Below are positions 47,165 through 56,303 of a stretch of 64,000 nt of DNA, in pieces; within the stretch, counting starts at the first letter, position 1, and every line of letters begins with the position of its first letter. Made by a program: the position numbers and the translations under genes. The stretch is from Anaerolineales bacterium (GTDB lineage: Bacteria > Chloroflexota > Anaerolineae > Anaerolineales > Villigracilaceae), in contig JACZJC010000056.1 of NCBI GenBank assembly GCA_014860745.1, positions 1 through 64,000 on the forward strand, in the 5' to 3' direction. The notes beneath the pieces are model-generated. The model did not search any database, was not told the DNA's origin, and worked only from the letters and a program-made list of their open reading frames with translations.

Positions 47165-48419
47165 AAATCTTTCCCGCCTCGCATACATTGCGTTGGCACT
47201 CATGTTCGTCCTTGCTGCTTGTGGCACCCCTGCTGCAACAGAGGCCCCCGTCCCTGCCACTGAAGCGCCCGCCGCAACGGAGGCCCCTGCCGCCACCGAA
47301 GCGCCCGCCGCTGAGCCGTTCGTTTTTGGTATGCTGCTCGTTGGTCCGTACAACGACAACGGTTGGAGTCAGGCTCATTATGAAGCCGGCTTGTATGTGG
47401 AAGAAAAATTCGGCGCGAAGATGGTTTACCTTGACAAGGTCAATCCCGCCGATCGTCCCGGCACCACCCCGGATCAACTTGCGGAAGAACTGGTTGCCCA
47501 GGGCGCCAAACTGGTCATCTTCAACTCGGATGATATGAAAGATGCCTCCACCACATTCGCCAAGGCCAACCCTGATGTGTACGTCATCATGGCTTCCGGT
47601 GATCAGGTTTGGGAAGATGGCAAGGTCTACGAAGAGATCCCCAACCTCATGAATATCATGGGCCGCATGGAATACGGCAAGATGATCGGCGGTTGTGCCG
47701 CCGCCCTTTCCACCGAGACCGGCAAGATCGGTTACCTTGGACCATTGATCAACGATGAAACCCGCCGCCTCGCTGCCTCTGCCTATCTTGGCGCCCGCCA
47801 CTGCTGGGAAGAAGCTGGCAACGACCCCGCCACCCTTGAATTCAAAGTGACCTGGATCGGTTTCTGGTTCCACATCCCTGGTTTCACCACCGACCCCGTC
47901 GATGTTTCCAAGGATTTCTACACCACTGGTTATGACGTTGTCATCTCCGGTATCGACAACCCCGTCAATCTCGCTGAAGCCCAGAAGCTGACCACAGAAG
48001 GCACACAGTCGTTCGGTGTTGCCTATGACTACGTTGCCGCGTGCAGCGCCGCTCCTGATGTCTGCCTCGGTGTGCCGTACTTCAACTGGGGTCCCGATTA
48101 CCTCGCCGCCATTCAGTCTGCTTCGGATGGTTCCTGGCAGTCGGCGTTCCTCTGGCAGAGTCCGGATTGGAGTGACATCAATAACCACGATACCTCCGCG
48201 ATCGGCTTCGTGAAAGGCAATGCCTTGAGCGCTGACGCTGGAGCCGTGTTGGATGAGTTCATCGCCGACCTCGCAGGCGGCCTGAACCTGTGGAGTGGCC
48301 CCATCAATCTGCAGGACGGCACCGCCTATCTTGCCGACGGTGAAGTGGCAACCGACCAGCAGGTTTGGTATTTGCCGCAGCTGCTCGAAGGCATGCAGGG
48401 CTTGAGCGCCTCCGAGTAA
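47157..48419 (+). CDS. BMP-type purine nucleoside-binding lipoprotein (transporter 1)
   Basis: 420 residues. Signal with lipobox LAAC (Cys22), followed by a TEAPAATEAPA linker. The mature part is a BMP/PnrA-like periplasmic-binding-protein fold, beginning FVFGMLLVGPYNDNGWSQAHYEAG and including NIMGRMEYGKMIGG and KIGYLGPL. Family members bind purine nucleosides. Start ATG 47157 has AAGGAG 10 bases upstream. A hairpin after the stop separates it from the ATPase gene, as often seen where the binding protein is made in excess. Confidence 0.9.
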   Translation: MRKNLSRLAYIALALMFVLAACGTPAATEAPVPATEAPAATEAPAATEAPAAEPFVFGMLLVGPYNDNGWSQAHYEAGLYVEEKFGAKMVYLDKVNPADRPGTTPDQLAEELVAQGAKLVIFNSDDMKDASTTFAKANPDVYVIMASGDQVWEDGKVYEEIPNLMNIMGRMEYGKMIGGCAAALSTETGKIGYLGPLINDETRRLAASAYLGARHCWEEAGNDPATLEFKVTWIGFWFHIPGFTTDPVDVSKDFYTTGYDVVISGIDNPVNLAEAQKLTTEGTQSFGVAYDYVAACSAAPDVCLGVPYFNWGPDYLAAIQSASDGSWQSAFLWQSPDWSDINNHDTSAIGFVKGNALSADAGAVLDEFIADLAGGLNLWSGPINLQDGTAYLADGEVATDQQVWYLPQLLEGMQGLSASE

Positions 48420-48437
48420 TCCGTTTTTGTACGTCCC

Positions 48438-48467
48438 AAAGGGGCACAGAGAAATCTGTGCCCCTTT
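48438..48467 (+). terminator. hairpin after binding protein 1
   Basis: AAAGGGGCACAGA pairs perfectly with TCTGTGCCCCTTT (13 bp) with a GAAA tetraloop. It lies between the binding protein and ATPase genes, so it is probably a partial terminator or an mRNA-stabilising stem. Confidence 0.75.
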
Positions 48468-48504
48468 CTCGAAATTGCACGCATCATGGAGAATCACAAC
48501 GCCC

Positions 48505-49995
48505 ATGAACGTTGAACTCAAAAACATTCACAAGCATTTCGGTACTGTGCATGCCAACAAAGCCATAAATTTGAATATTCCCACGGGTACGATTCAGGGA
48601 ATATTGGGGGAGAACGGCGCCGGTAAAAGCACGCTGATGAAGATCCTTTCCGGCTTTATTCAGCCAGACCCCGGTAGTGAAATTATTCTGGACGGTAAAC
48701 CTGTCGTTATTCATTCTCCCGCCGATGCGATCAAATATGGCATTGGCATGTTGCACCAGGATCCATTGGATTTCCCTCCAATGAAGCTTCTGGATAATTT
48801 TTTACTTGGATTATCAGGCGGGCTTTTCCCTAATCGCAAGGAAGCGGCACAAGATTTCAATTTGCTTGCCCGTGAATATGGTTTTTCATTTGACCCCGAA
48901 AGTTATGTGGACTCACTTACGGTGGGCGAACGCCAGCAATTGGAGATCATGCGCTTGCTTTTCCTCGGTGCCCGTGTTTTTATTTTGGATGAACCGACCA
49001 CTGGTATTAGTGCAGGCCAAAAGGAAAAGCTGTTCGCGACTCTTAAGAAATTCCCCGATCAGGCAATGACGGTTATTTTTGTTTCGCATAAGCTGGAAGA
49101 CGTGGAACACCTGTGCGATCGCGTGGCGGTTTTACGCGGAGGCGTACTGGTCGGTGAGACAAAACCACCCTACGTGACTTCCAAACTTGTGGCGATGATG
49201 TTCGGCAAGGAGATCACCCTTGGTGCAAGGCAGCCAGCCCAGGCAGGTGATGTTGTACTTTCATTAAAAAATATTTCACTCGAAGATGTGCGTTTAAAAA
49301 TAAAAAATGTAGATTTGGAAGTTCGCGCGGGCGAAGTAATCGGGCTGGCGGGGATGGAAGGTTCCGGCCAGGGAATGTTCATCCGTGCCTGTGCGGGGCT
49401 GACAAGACCCGTCGGCGGCAGGATCAGCTTAAACGGCCGGGATTTGACCGGGAAGTCGTATCACACCTTCAAACGCGCGGGCGTGAATTTTCTTCCAGCC
49501 GCGCGTCTTGAAGAGGGCCTCGTCCCCGGACTAAATTTGATCGATCATTTCGTTCTGGCGGAAGAACCGAAGGGGATTTTTATCGACCGCGCTGCCGGAC
49601 AAAAACTTGCCGAAGACCGCATCCAGTCATTTAATATCCGCGGCACTCCGCTCTCGACTGTTGAATCGCTTTCGGGCGGCAATCAGCAGCGAGCGGAATT
49701 GGCATTGTTGCAGACGCCGCTTTCTTTGGTTCTGCTCGAACACCCCACCCGCGGGCTGGATATCGAATCAGTTATCTACATTTGGAGCAAACTAAAAGAG
49801 CGCTGTAAACAGGGCGCCTCGATCATTTTTATTTCATCCGACCTCGAAGAAATATTGCAGTACAGTGACTGCCTGCTTGTTTTCTTCAGCAGCAAGGTCT
49901 CGCAGCCGATTGATGCAAGCGCAACCAGTGTGGAAGAGCTTGGCCAGTTGATTGGCGGAAAAGGTTGGGCAGACACGGGAGATGAACATGCTTAA
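48505..49995 (+). CDS. nucleoside ABC transporter ATP-binding protein (transporter 1)
   Basis: 496 residues with two ABC domains in tandem, the RbsA/NupO layout. First domain: Walker A GENGAGKST near 35-43, a signature region SLTVGERQQLEI and Walker B VFILDEPTTG near 155-165. Second domain: its P-loop reads GMEGSGQGMF, without the Lys, and the signature is LSGGNQQRAELAL; the degenerate second P-loop is common in this family. Start ATG 48505. Its last 8 bases overlap permease 1. Confidence 0.92.
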   Translation: MNVELKNIHKHFGTVHANKAINLNIPTGTIQGILGENGAGKSTLMKILSGFIQPDPGSEIILDGKPVVIHSPADAIKYGIGMLHQDPLDFPPMKLLDNFLLGLSGGLFPNRKEAAQDFNLLAREYGFSFDPESYVDSLTVGERQQLEIMRLLFLGARVFILDEPTTGISAGQKEKLFATLKKFPDQAMTVIFVSHKLEDVEHLCDRVAVLRGGVLVGETKPPYVTSKLVAMMFGKEITLGARQPAQAGDVVLSLKNISLEDVRLKIKNVDLEVRAGEVIGLAGMEGSGQGMFIRACAGLTRPVGGRISLNGRDLTGKSYHTFKRAGVNFLPAARLEEGLVPGLNLIDHFVLAEEPKGIFIDRAAGQKLAEDRIQSFNIRGTPLSTVESLSGGNQQRAELALLQTPLSLVLLEHPTRGLDIESVIYIWSKLKERCKQGASIIFISSDLEEILQYSDCLLVFFSSKVSQPIDASATSVEELGQLIGGKGWADTGDEHA

Positions 49996-51025
49996 AGGCC
50001 GTTTTGGAGGGTTTTTCTTTCAACTGATCGCGCTGCTCCTTGCGTTCGGATTTGTTTCACTGATATTGCTCTCGGTGGATGCCTCACCGGCTGAAGCCTA
50101 CAAAAATATGTTCAACGGCTCCTTCGGCTCGATGCGTAAATTTGCGGAAGTACTGGTGGCCTTTGTGCCTCTGCTGCTTGTGACTGCGGGACTGTTGGTG
50201 ACATTTTCCTCCGGCTTATGGAATATCGGCGTGGAGGGACAGGTTGTATTAGGCGCGATCACGACCACCTGGGTCTTTCGCTATTTCATCGAAAGCGATC
50301 TGCCCCCGGCATTGATCATTACGCTGGCCATTCTTGGCGGTATGTTGGGCGGTGCAGTGTGGGCTTCCTTCACCGGTGTATTGAAGGTATTTGGCGGGGT
50401 GAATGAGATATTTGGCGGACTGGGGCTGAACTTTGTTGCCACGGCTCTGACAATCTATCTCATCTTCGGTCCGTGGAAACGTCCCGGAGTTGCTTCCATG
50501 AGCGGGACCGTGCCCTTCCCCGATGAATTCTCATTACCGCTGCTAGCCGGCCTGCGAATCAGCCCCTGGGCATTGGCTATTGCGCTGGCTGGCATTGTAG
50601 TCATATATTTCATTTTACAGGGTACTTATTTTGGCCTGCGGCTTAAGGCAGTGGGGAAGAACTTCCGCGCTGCGTATTTACTCGGTATTCCCACCTGGCA
50701 ATATTCCATGTACTCCTTTCTGATCTGCGGCGCGCTCGCAGGCGCGGCGGGAGCCGTGCAGGTGGCGGCGGTTTATCACCGTTTGATCCCGTCCATTTCA
50801 AGCGGATACGGGTATCTGGGCCTCATGGTTGCCATGCTGATTAATTACAATGCAATCTGGGCAGTGCCGGTTGCCTTGTTCTTTGCGGCGTTGAATATCG
50901 GCAGCATTCAACTGCCTATCCTGATGAAACTTGATTCGTCGCTCTCCGGCGTTCTGCAAGGCGTATTGGTCTTGTTTGTTTTGCTGGCAGACGGTGTGCG
51001 CCAGAAATTCGCAAGGAAGGCATAA
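49988..51025 (+). CDS. nucleoside ABC transporter permease A (transporter 1)
   Basis: 345 residues, about nine or ten hydrophobic segments, BPD_transp_2 family. The family loop GLWNIGVEGQVVLGAI near 80 and VNEIFGGLGLNFVATAL near 145 are typical of BmpC/NupP-type permeases. GGGAG lies six bases before ATG 49988; a second ATG two codons earlier is too close to it. Overlaps the ATPase gene and is one base from the next permease. Confidence 0.9.
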   Translation: MLKGRFGGFFFQLIALLLAFGFVSLILLSVDASPAEAYKNMFNGSFGSMRKFAEVLVAFVPLLLVTAGLLVTFSSGLWNIGVEGQVVLGAITTTWVFRYFIESDLPPALIITLAILGGMLGGAVWASFTGVLKVFGGVNEIFGGLGLNFVATALTIYLIFGPWKRPGVASMSGTVPFPDEFSLPLLAGLRISPWALAIALAGIVVIYFILQGTYFGLRLKAVGKNFRAAYLLGIPTWQYSMYSFLICGALAGAAGAVQVAAVYHRLIPSISSGYGYLGLMVAMLINYNAIWAVPVALFFAALNIGSIQLPILMKLDSSLSGVLQGVLVLFVLLADGVRQKFARKA

Positions 51026-51026
51026 C

Positions 51027-52025
51027 ATGACTCAGGAAACTATCCTCATCGGATTGGCTGGTGTGCTTGCGGCGGCGGCTCCTGTAATCTTTGCCGTACT
51101 TGGCGAAACGCTTTCAGAACGGGCCGGTGTTATTAATCTTTCCATGAATGGGACGATCCTGCTTTCGGCGATGGGCGGATTCGCAGCAGCATACACGACT
51201 GACAACATCGTTCTGGGATTTCTGGCGGGAATGTTAATTGGCGCGCTTGTGGCATTGGTGGTGGCATTTGCAAGCATTACCTTGAAGCAATCCCAGGTGG
51301 CGGTTGGCTTCGTGCTTGCCCTCACCTGCCGCGACCTTTCCTATTTTCTTGGCAACCCGTATATGGGCTTGCCCGGTCCGCGATTGCAGGCAATCCCCAT
51401 TCCCGTCCTCGGCGATATTCCGGTGATTGGGCAGCTTTTCTTTCGCCAGGATCCCATCACCTATATCAGTTTTGTTGCTATCTTTCTTGCGTGGGTATGG
51501 ATCTTCCGCACCCGCCCTGGTCTGATGCTGCAAGGCATTGGCGAAAAGCCCGCTGCGGCATTCATTCGCGGCGCAAATGTAAATCTCATGCGTTATGTAT
51601 ACACGGTTATTGGCGGCGCGCTGATCGGCCTGGCCGGCCCCGCATATTCCCTCGCCATCCGCGCCGGTTGGATGGGCACGATCTCCGGCCTGGATGGCAT
51701 CGGCTGGATCGCCTTATCCATCACCATCTTTGGCGGATGGAACCCATCCCGCGCGGCGTTTGGGGCGTACCTCTTTGCATTTTTACAATGGCTTGGCTTG
51801 GTATTGCAGCCCGTGCTTACTCAGGTCCCTTCGCAGGTCTTGCAGGTTGCTCCCTTCCCTTTGATGATTTTGACGCTTCTGCTCGTGAACATCGGTGACG
51901 CTGAATGGGTGGAGCGGGCGCTTGCGGCCATGCCTGAAAATACGCGCAAGATCATGGTAAAACTTTTGAGAGCCATGCGCGCATCCCCGCCTGCGGCATT
52001 GGGTGTGCCATTTGAGCGGGATTAG
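51027..52025 (+). CDS. nucleoside ABC transporter permease B (transporter 1)
   Basis: 332 residues, BPD_transp_2 family, eight to ten hydrophobic segments. The start TLSERAGVINLSMNGTILLSAMGGF is the B-type (NupQ/BmpD) version of the family loop. With permease A it forms the membrane channel. AAGGAAGG lies before ATG 51027. Last gene of transporter 1, followed by a terminator-like hairpin. Confidence 0.9.
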   Translation: MTQETILIGLAGVLAAAAPVIFAVLGETLSERAGVINLSMNGTILLSAMGGFAAAYTTDNIVLGFLAGMLIGALVALVVAFASITLKQSQVAVGFVLALTCRDLSYFLGNPYMGLPGPRLQAIPIPVLGDIPVIGQLFFRQDPITYISFVAIFLAWVWIFRTRPGLMLQGIGEKPAAAFIRGANVNLMRYVYTVIGGALIGLAGPAYSLAIRAGWMGTISGLDGIGWIALSITIFGGWNPSRAAFGAYLFAFLQWLGLVLQPVLTQVPSQVLQVAPFPLMILTLLLVNIGDAEWVERALAAMPENTRKIMVKLLRAMRASPPAALGVPFERD

Positions 52026-52053
52026 GTAAAAAATCCCCAGGAAACCGGAAATC

Positions 52054-52098
52054 TGACATCTTATTTGGACATGCGCCTTTTGAGATGTCACATTTTTA
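52054..52098 (+). terminator. terminator after transporter 1
   Basis: TGACATCT (52054-52061) and AGATGTCA (52083-52090) form a stem closing a 21-base loop, followed by CATTTTTA. Weak but well placed 28 bases after the stop. Confidence 0.5.
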
Positions 52099-52132
52099 TT
52101 AATTTGCAGGATGAAAGTCACTTGAAATTACC

Positions 52133-52152
52133 CCTTGTAAACAGGTACAAGG
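52133..52152 (+). promoter_or_regulatory. operator-like inverted repeat upstream of GntR regulator 2
   Basis: CCTTGTA-AACAGG-TACAAGG: perfect 7-base arms with a six-base spacer, 47 bases before the regulator's start codon. GT...AC half sites like these are bound by GntR proteins, so self-regulation is the simplest reading. Confidence 0.6.
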
Positions 52153-52199
52153 AATAAACGTCAGACGATTATCATCCTACAAATTGGCAGACCATAATA

Positions 52200-52931
52200 A
52201 TGATCCACGTTCATGGAAAAACAGTTGCAAAGCAGGTGGACGAGATCCTGCTGGAGCGGATTCGGGGCGGCTCCTATTTGCCCGGCAGCCGGATGCCCTC
52301 GGAGAGTGAATTATCCGAGGAGTTGGGGGTAAGCCGAGCCACCATCCGGACTGCACTTGCCAAACTGGCCGCCAGCGGTTTGATCCTTCGAAAACAAGGG
52401 GACGGTACTTACGTTAATGCGCGCGCCCGGGATGCCAGCGCACTGTTTGGGAATTTATGGGACCTGGTGGAGTTGATCGAAGGGAATGGGTTCAAACCTT
52501 CCATTCGGCTTCTTTCCATCGAACGACGGCCTGCCACAGAAAAGGAAGCGTATGCGCTGGCCTTGGAGGCCGGTGATGATCTGGTTTGCCTGCGCAGGGT
52601 GTTCTATGCGGACACGCAGGCAGTCATCCTGTCGGAAAATGCCATCCCGTTTTCGCTCTTGCGGGAGCCCTTCGAGAAGATCGACGGCAGTCTTCACATC
52701 CGTGATATTTTCCAAAAATATTTCCATCAGCGAATTGCCTTTGCAATAACAGATATCCGCTCCACAACGATTGGAACGGAGGCGCACCTGCACCTCGGCG
52801 GTGTTGACAGCAGGGCAATCCTGCAATTGCAGGTGGCCTTTTACGGCAAAAACTACCTGCCGCTTGCTTTGGGCGTGAATGCCTTCGATGATTCGGTTCT
52901 GCGATTAAGCCTTGTGCAGGCCTGGAGTTAA
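52200..52931 (+). CDS. GntR/HutC family regulator with UTRA domain (2)
   Basis: 243 residues. The winged helix is typical (MPSESELSEELGVSRATIRTALAKLAASGLI, wing RKQGDGTYV). The UTRA half resembles that of regulator 1 (LVCLRRVFYADTQAVILSENAIP), so the two are paralogues. It opens the second transporter operon and has an inverted repeat in its own leader. No ribosome site is clear before ATG 52200. Confidence 0.9.
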   Translation: MIHVHGKTVAKQVDEILLERIRGGSYLPGSRMPSESELSEELGVSRATIRTALAKLAASGLILRKQGDGTYVNARARDASALFGNLWDLVELIEGNGFKPSIRLLSIERRPATEKEAYALALEAGDDLVCLRRVFYADTQAVILSENAIPFSLLREPFEKIDGSLHIRDIFQKYFHQRIAFAITDIRSTTIGTEAHLHLGGVDSRAILQLQVAFYGKNYLPLALGVNAFDDSVLRLSLVQAWS

Positions 52932-52988
52932 TTGCCTGCCCGATGGTCTGTGAAATTATGATTTGGTGCCAAGGAGGATGACGCTTCA

Positions 52989-54125
52989 ATGCAATCCAAG
53001 CTGAGTTCACTGTTCGATGCATTCCTGCCGGTCATTGCCACACTGGCTGCACTTGCGGTAGGGGCAGTAATGCTGCTTTTCCTCAAGGTTAACCCATTGG
53101 AGGCTTATGCAGCATTGTGGGATGGAGCGTTTGGCAGCGCAAACTCGTTTGCAGAGACGCTGGTGAAAGCCACGCCCCTGCTGCTGGTGGCGCTGGGCAT
53201 TTGCATCTCTTTCCGTGGAGATGTGATCAATATTGGCGGCGAGGGGCAGATGATCATTGGCGCTGTCCTTGCAACCTGGGTCGGCCTGACACTTACCGGA
53301 TTACCCGGCTGGCTTGCCATCACACTTGCAATGTTGGCGGGTTTTTTGGGAGGCGCAGTATGGGGCGGAATCCCCGGTATTCTCAAGGCATATTTCAGGG
53401 TAAACGAAATTCTCAGCACGGTGATGATGAACGCGATTGCCGTCCAGTTGATGAACTTCCTTTTGCGCGGACCGATGATCGACCCTTCCCAGGCGGAATT
53501 GGCTTCGAAGATTCCGCAGACCGCCCGGTTATTGGATATTTTTCATCTTCCGCGCCTGGCCCCGACCCGACTTCATTTGGGCGCGCTGATCGCTGTTGTG
53601 CTTGCAATTCTCGTCTATATTTTGCTTTGGCGCACCACCGCTGGATATCGCATCCGCGCGGTCGGGCAGAACCCAAATGCTTCTCGTTATGCCGGCATTA
53701 AAGTTCCCCGCTATGTGGTGCTTGCGCTTTTATTAAGCGGCGCGTTTGCAGGGTTGGCAGGCGCAGTACAGGTATATGGTGTGAATTACCGTATGATCAC
53801 AGACGGCTCTTCCTCCGGATTCACAGGGTCGGCGGGATTCAACGGCATCGTTGCCGCTTTGTTTGGGCAGCTGCATCCCATCTGGTCCATTCCCGCTTCG
53901 ATCTTATTTGGGGCACTGCTTGTTGGAGCGAACAAAATGCAGCGAGTGGTGCAAGTTCCTTCGGCATTGATTACAGTTTTGAATGGATTGGTCGTTATCT
54001 TCGTGGTCAGCAGCGAGATATGGCGCCGCCGCAGACAACGCCGCAGGCTGGCAGCCGCCCCAGTGGAAGAATCCCCGCCGGAAGAGGATCAGCCCAACGT
54101 TCAGACAAAAGAGGCGAACCAATGA
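52989..54125 (+). CDS. nucleoside ABC transporter permease A (transporter 2)
   Basis: 378 residues, A-type BPD_transp_2 permease with about nine membrane segments. Family loops GDVINIGGEGQMIIGA near 78 and VNEILSTVMMNAIAVQLMN near 138 are intact. The C-terminus has a basic RRRRQRRR stretch and an acidic Pro/Glu tail on the inner face. GGAGG lies before ATG 52989. Its stop overlaps the next start. Confidence 0.9.
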   Translation: MQSKLSSLFDAFLPVIATLAALAVGAVMLLFLKVNPLEAYAALWDGAFGSANSFAETLVKATPLLLVALGICISFRGDVINIGGEGQMIIGAVLATWVGLTLTGLPGWLAITLAMLAGFLGGAVWGGIPGILKAYFRVNEILSTVMMNAIAVQLMNFLLRGPMIDPSQAELASKIPQTARLLDIFHLPRLAPTRLHLGALIAVVLAILVYILLWRTTAGYRIRAVGQNPNASRYAGIKVPRYVVLALLLSGAFAGLAGAVQVYGVNYRMITDGSSSGFTGSAGFNGIVAALFGQLHPIWSIPASILFGALLVGANKMQRVVQVPSALITVLNGLVVIFVVSSEIWRRRRQRRRLAAAPVEESPPEEDQPNVQTKEANQ

Positions 54126-55054
54126 TTACCGATCTCCTCTCGACCACTGTTCTGATCGGTATACTGGCATCTGGCGTACGGCTTGCGACTCCTTATCTTT
54201 ATGCAGCTATCGGTGAAACATTCAGCCAGAAAAGCGGGGTTCTGAATCTGGGTGTAGAAGGGCAAATGCTGATTGGATGTTTTGCTGCTTTTTACGTGGC
54301 ACTGACCACTGGGAATTTGTGGCTTGGGTTGTTGGTTGCGATCCTCGTCGGCGCACTGATGGGGCTGGCAATGGCGTTCGTCACTGTTAACCTGCATGCC
54401 CAGCAGGGGATCAGCGGAATCGGCTTTTATTTGTTCGGATTGGGCATGAGCGAGCTGCTCTTCCAGCGGCTGATGGGAACTGTGGAAACAGTAAGGGGTT
54501 TTCCGAAAATCGAGATCCCTGTTTTGATCGGCATTCCTTTCATAGGCGAAATCCTGTTCAACCAGAATATTCTTGTATACGGTGCGTACCTGCTCGTGCC
54601 CCTGGCCTGGTTCATTTTGAATAAGACCACGCTGGGGTTGAAGATCTCCTCGGTTGGAGAGAACCCGGATGCCGCCGACTCGCTTGGTGTGAGCGTGGCG
54701 CGCGTCCGGTATTTTACGATCACCCTGGGCGGTGTGCTTTCCAGTGTGGCGGGCGCTTCGCTTTCGATAGCGCTGTTGAATGTCTTTCAGCAAAACATGA
54801 CCAGCGGTCTGGGTTTCATCGCCGTGGCGCTGGTTTATTTTGGCGCATGGCGTCCGTTCGGGGTGCTGGCGGGCGCGTTGTTGTTCAGTATGGTTAATTC
54901 ACTCCAATTATGGGTTCAAGTTTTGAATATTCCCATCCCATCGGATATTGCGGTGATGATGCCGTACGTGCTTACGATATTGGTTCTGGTTGCCACTGTC
55001 TCCAGGGTCCGTGCGCCCTCCGCGTTGACGAGACCCTTCGAGCGGGAAGAATGA
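54122..55054 (+). CDS. nucleoside ABC transporter permease B (transporter 2)
   Basis: 310 residues, B-type permease with eight to ten hydrophobic segments. The loop FSQKSGVLNLGVEGQMLIG near 31-49 and ISSVGENPDAADSLGV near 180 are family signatures. ATGA overlap with permease A; its own TGA overlaps the start of a short frame ahead of the binding protein. Confidence 0.9.
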   Translation: MITDLLSTTVLIGILASGVRLATPYLYAAIGETFSQKSGVLNLGVEGQMLIGCFAAFYVALTTGNLWLGLLVAILVGALMGLAMAFVTVNLHAQQGISGIGFYLFGLGMSELLFQRLMGTVETVRGFPKIEIPVLIGIPFIGEILFNQNILVYGAYLLVPLAWFILNKTTLGLKISSVGENPDAADSLGVSVARVRYFTITLGGVLSSVAGASLSIALLNVFQQNMTSGLGFIAVALVYFGAWRPFGVLAGALLFSMVNSLQLWVQVLNIPIPSDIAVMMPYVLTILVLVATVSRVRAPSALTRPFEREE

Positions 55055-55167
55055 ATTTGCGTGAAGGAGGTATGCTCATACAAAGTAAAGTTGAAGTTCT
55101 ATGTAATACTAAACCATTTGAAAAATCTGTTCGTCAAAATAGATATAAAGATATAAGGAGAAGATGA
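55051..55167 (+). CDS. possible 38-residue coupling peptide
   Basis: ATG 55051 overlaps the permease stop (ATGA), and the frame MNLREGGMLIQSKVEVLC... is open to TGA 55165-55167, overlapping the start of the binding-protein gene. An internal ATG at 55072 gives 31 residues. It fills the whole gap between two genes, so it may carry ribosomes across. Coding function is not shown. Confidence 0.3.
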   Translation: MNLREGGMLIQSKVEVLCNTKPFEKSVRQNRYKDIRRR

Positions 55168-56228
55168 TGAAGAAATTTGCATGGATCCTGACATTGATCG
55201 TTGTAATGTCAATGGCGTTGAGCGCGTGCGGACAGCCCCCTGCGCCCGCTGTCGAACCGACCGAAGCTCCCATGGAAGCGACGGAAGCCCCTGTGGCCAC
55301 CGAGCCGCCCGCCGCGCCGGCAGAGCCGTTCCGCGTGGCTGTGATCATGCCAAGCGCCATCAATGACCTGGCTTTCAGCCAAAGCATGTACGACGCCCTC
55401 CTCCGCATTCAGGAAGAAATGGGCGGGCCGGATGCGTTTGAACTGGTGTACTCGGAAGGCATGTTTGTTGTGGACGATGCCGCCGCCGCCATTCGTGACT
55501 ACGCTTCACAGGGGTATGACCTTGTGGTCGCGCACGGTTCTCAGTACGGTTCCTCCCTGCAGGAAATCGCCCCCGATTTCCCCGAGACCAGTTTTGCCTG
55601 GGGCACCACAGCGGAGACCTTTGGCCAGCCCAATATTTTTGCCTATGAAGCAGCCTCTCAAGAAGGCGGTTATGTAAATGGTGTGCTGGCTGCCTCGCTC
55701 TCGACGAGCAAAGTGATCGGCGTTGTCGGCCCGATCGAAGTTGGCGATGCAAAACTGTATGTGGATGGATTCAAAGCCGGTGTGGCCGCGACCAACCCTG
55801 ACATCACCGTAAACGTGAACTACATCGGTTCGTTCTCTGACGTTGCGCTGGCTTCTGAAGCTGCGACGACTCACATCTCCGCTGGCGCAGATGCGTTGAC
55901 CGGCACGGCCCAAATGGTTGTGGGTGCCATCGGCAAAGCTGAAGCAGCGAATGCTCTTTGGTTCGGAACGCAATCGAATCAGACCTCCCTTGCTCCGTCC
56001 ATTGTGGTTGCCTCACAGGTGTATCACTGGGAAGTAGCCCTGCGGGAGATCATCACCCTGATCGGTGAAGGCACCCTCGGCGGACAATCCTTCAAAGCTG
56101 ACCTTGCCAATGGCGGCGAAGTGATTGAATTCAACCCGGATTATGCCCTTCCTGATGATGTCAAAGCACTGGCAGAATCGACCATCCAAGGGATCATCGA
56201 CGGGACCATCACGATTACCCTTCCGTAA
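55167..56228 (+). CDS. BMP-type purine nucleoside-binding lipoprotein (transporter 2)
   Basis: 353 residues. Lipobox LSAC followed by a short TEAPMEATEAPVATEPPAA linker, then a BMP/PnrA-like domain (RVAVIMPSAINDLAFSQSMYDAL, LVVAHGSQYGSSLQEIA, KVIGVVGPIEVGDAKLYVDGFKAG). It differs clearly from binding protein 1, so the two transporters probably prefer different nucleosides or bases. GGAG is six bases before ATG 55167; ATG 55164 is an alternative. Confidence 0.9.
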   Translation: MKKFAWILTLIVVMSMALSACGQPPAPAVEPTEAPMEATEAPVATEPPAAPAEPFRVAVIMPSAINDLAFSQSMYDALLRIQEEMGGPDAFELVYSEGMFVVDDAAAAIRDYASQGYDLVVAHGSQYGSSLQEIAPDFPETSFAWGTTAETFGQPNIFAYEAASQEGGYVNGVLAASLSTSKVIGVVGPIEVGDAKLYVDGFKAGVAATNPDITVNVNYIGSFSDVALASEAATTHISAGADALTGTAQMVVGAIGKAEAANALWFGTQSNQTSLAPSIVVASQVYHWEVALREIITLIGEGTLGGQSFKADLANGGEVIEFNPDYALPDDVKALAESTIQGIIDGTITITLP

Positions 56229-56249
56229 CTGGATCACTCAGGTATTAAA

Positions 56250-56277
56250 CTTCGGAAGCCCTGGGGGGCTTCCGAAG
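56250..56277 (+). terminator. hairpin after binding protein 2
   Basis: CTTCGGAAGCC pairs with GGCTTCCGAAG (11 bp, six-base loop) between the binding protein and ATPase genes, in the same position as the hairpin in transporter 1. Confidence 0.75.
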
Positions 56278-56303
56278 CCTGGAAAGATTTTTAGGATGCC
56301 ACC

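Noticed and set aside
48481-48504. ATGGAG at 48487 as the start of the first transporter ATPase
   Set aside because: It is in another frame; the ABC domain begins at ATG 48505.
47073-48527. 484-codon open frame on the minus strand opposite the first nucleoside-binding lipoprotein
   Set aside because: It is the reverse of a clearly coding BMP-type gene, its Gly/Val-rich translation matches nothing, and it has no ribosome site; it is a by-product of codon bias.
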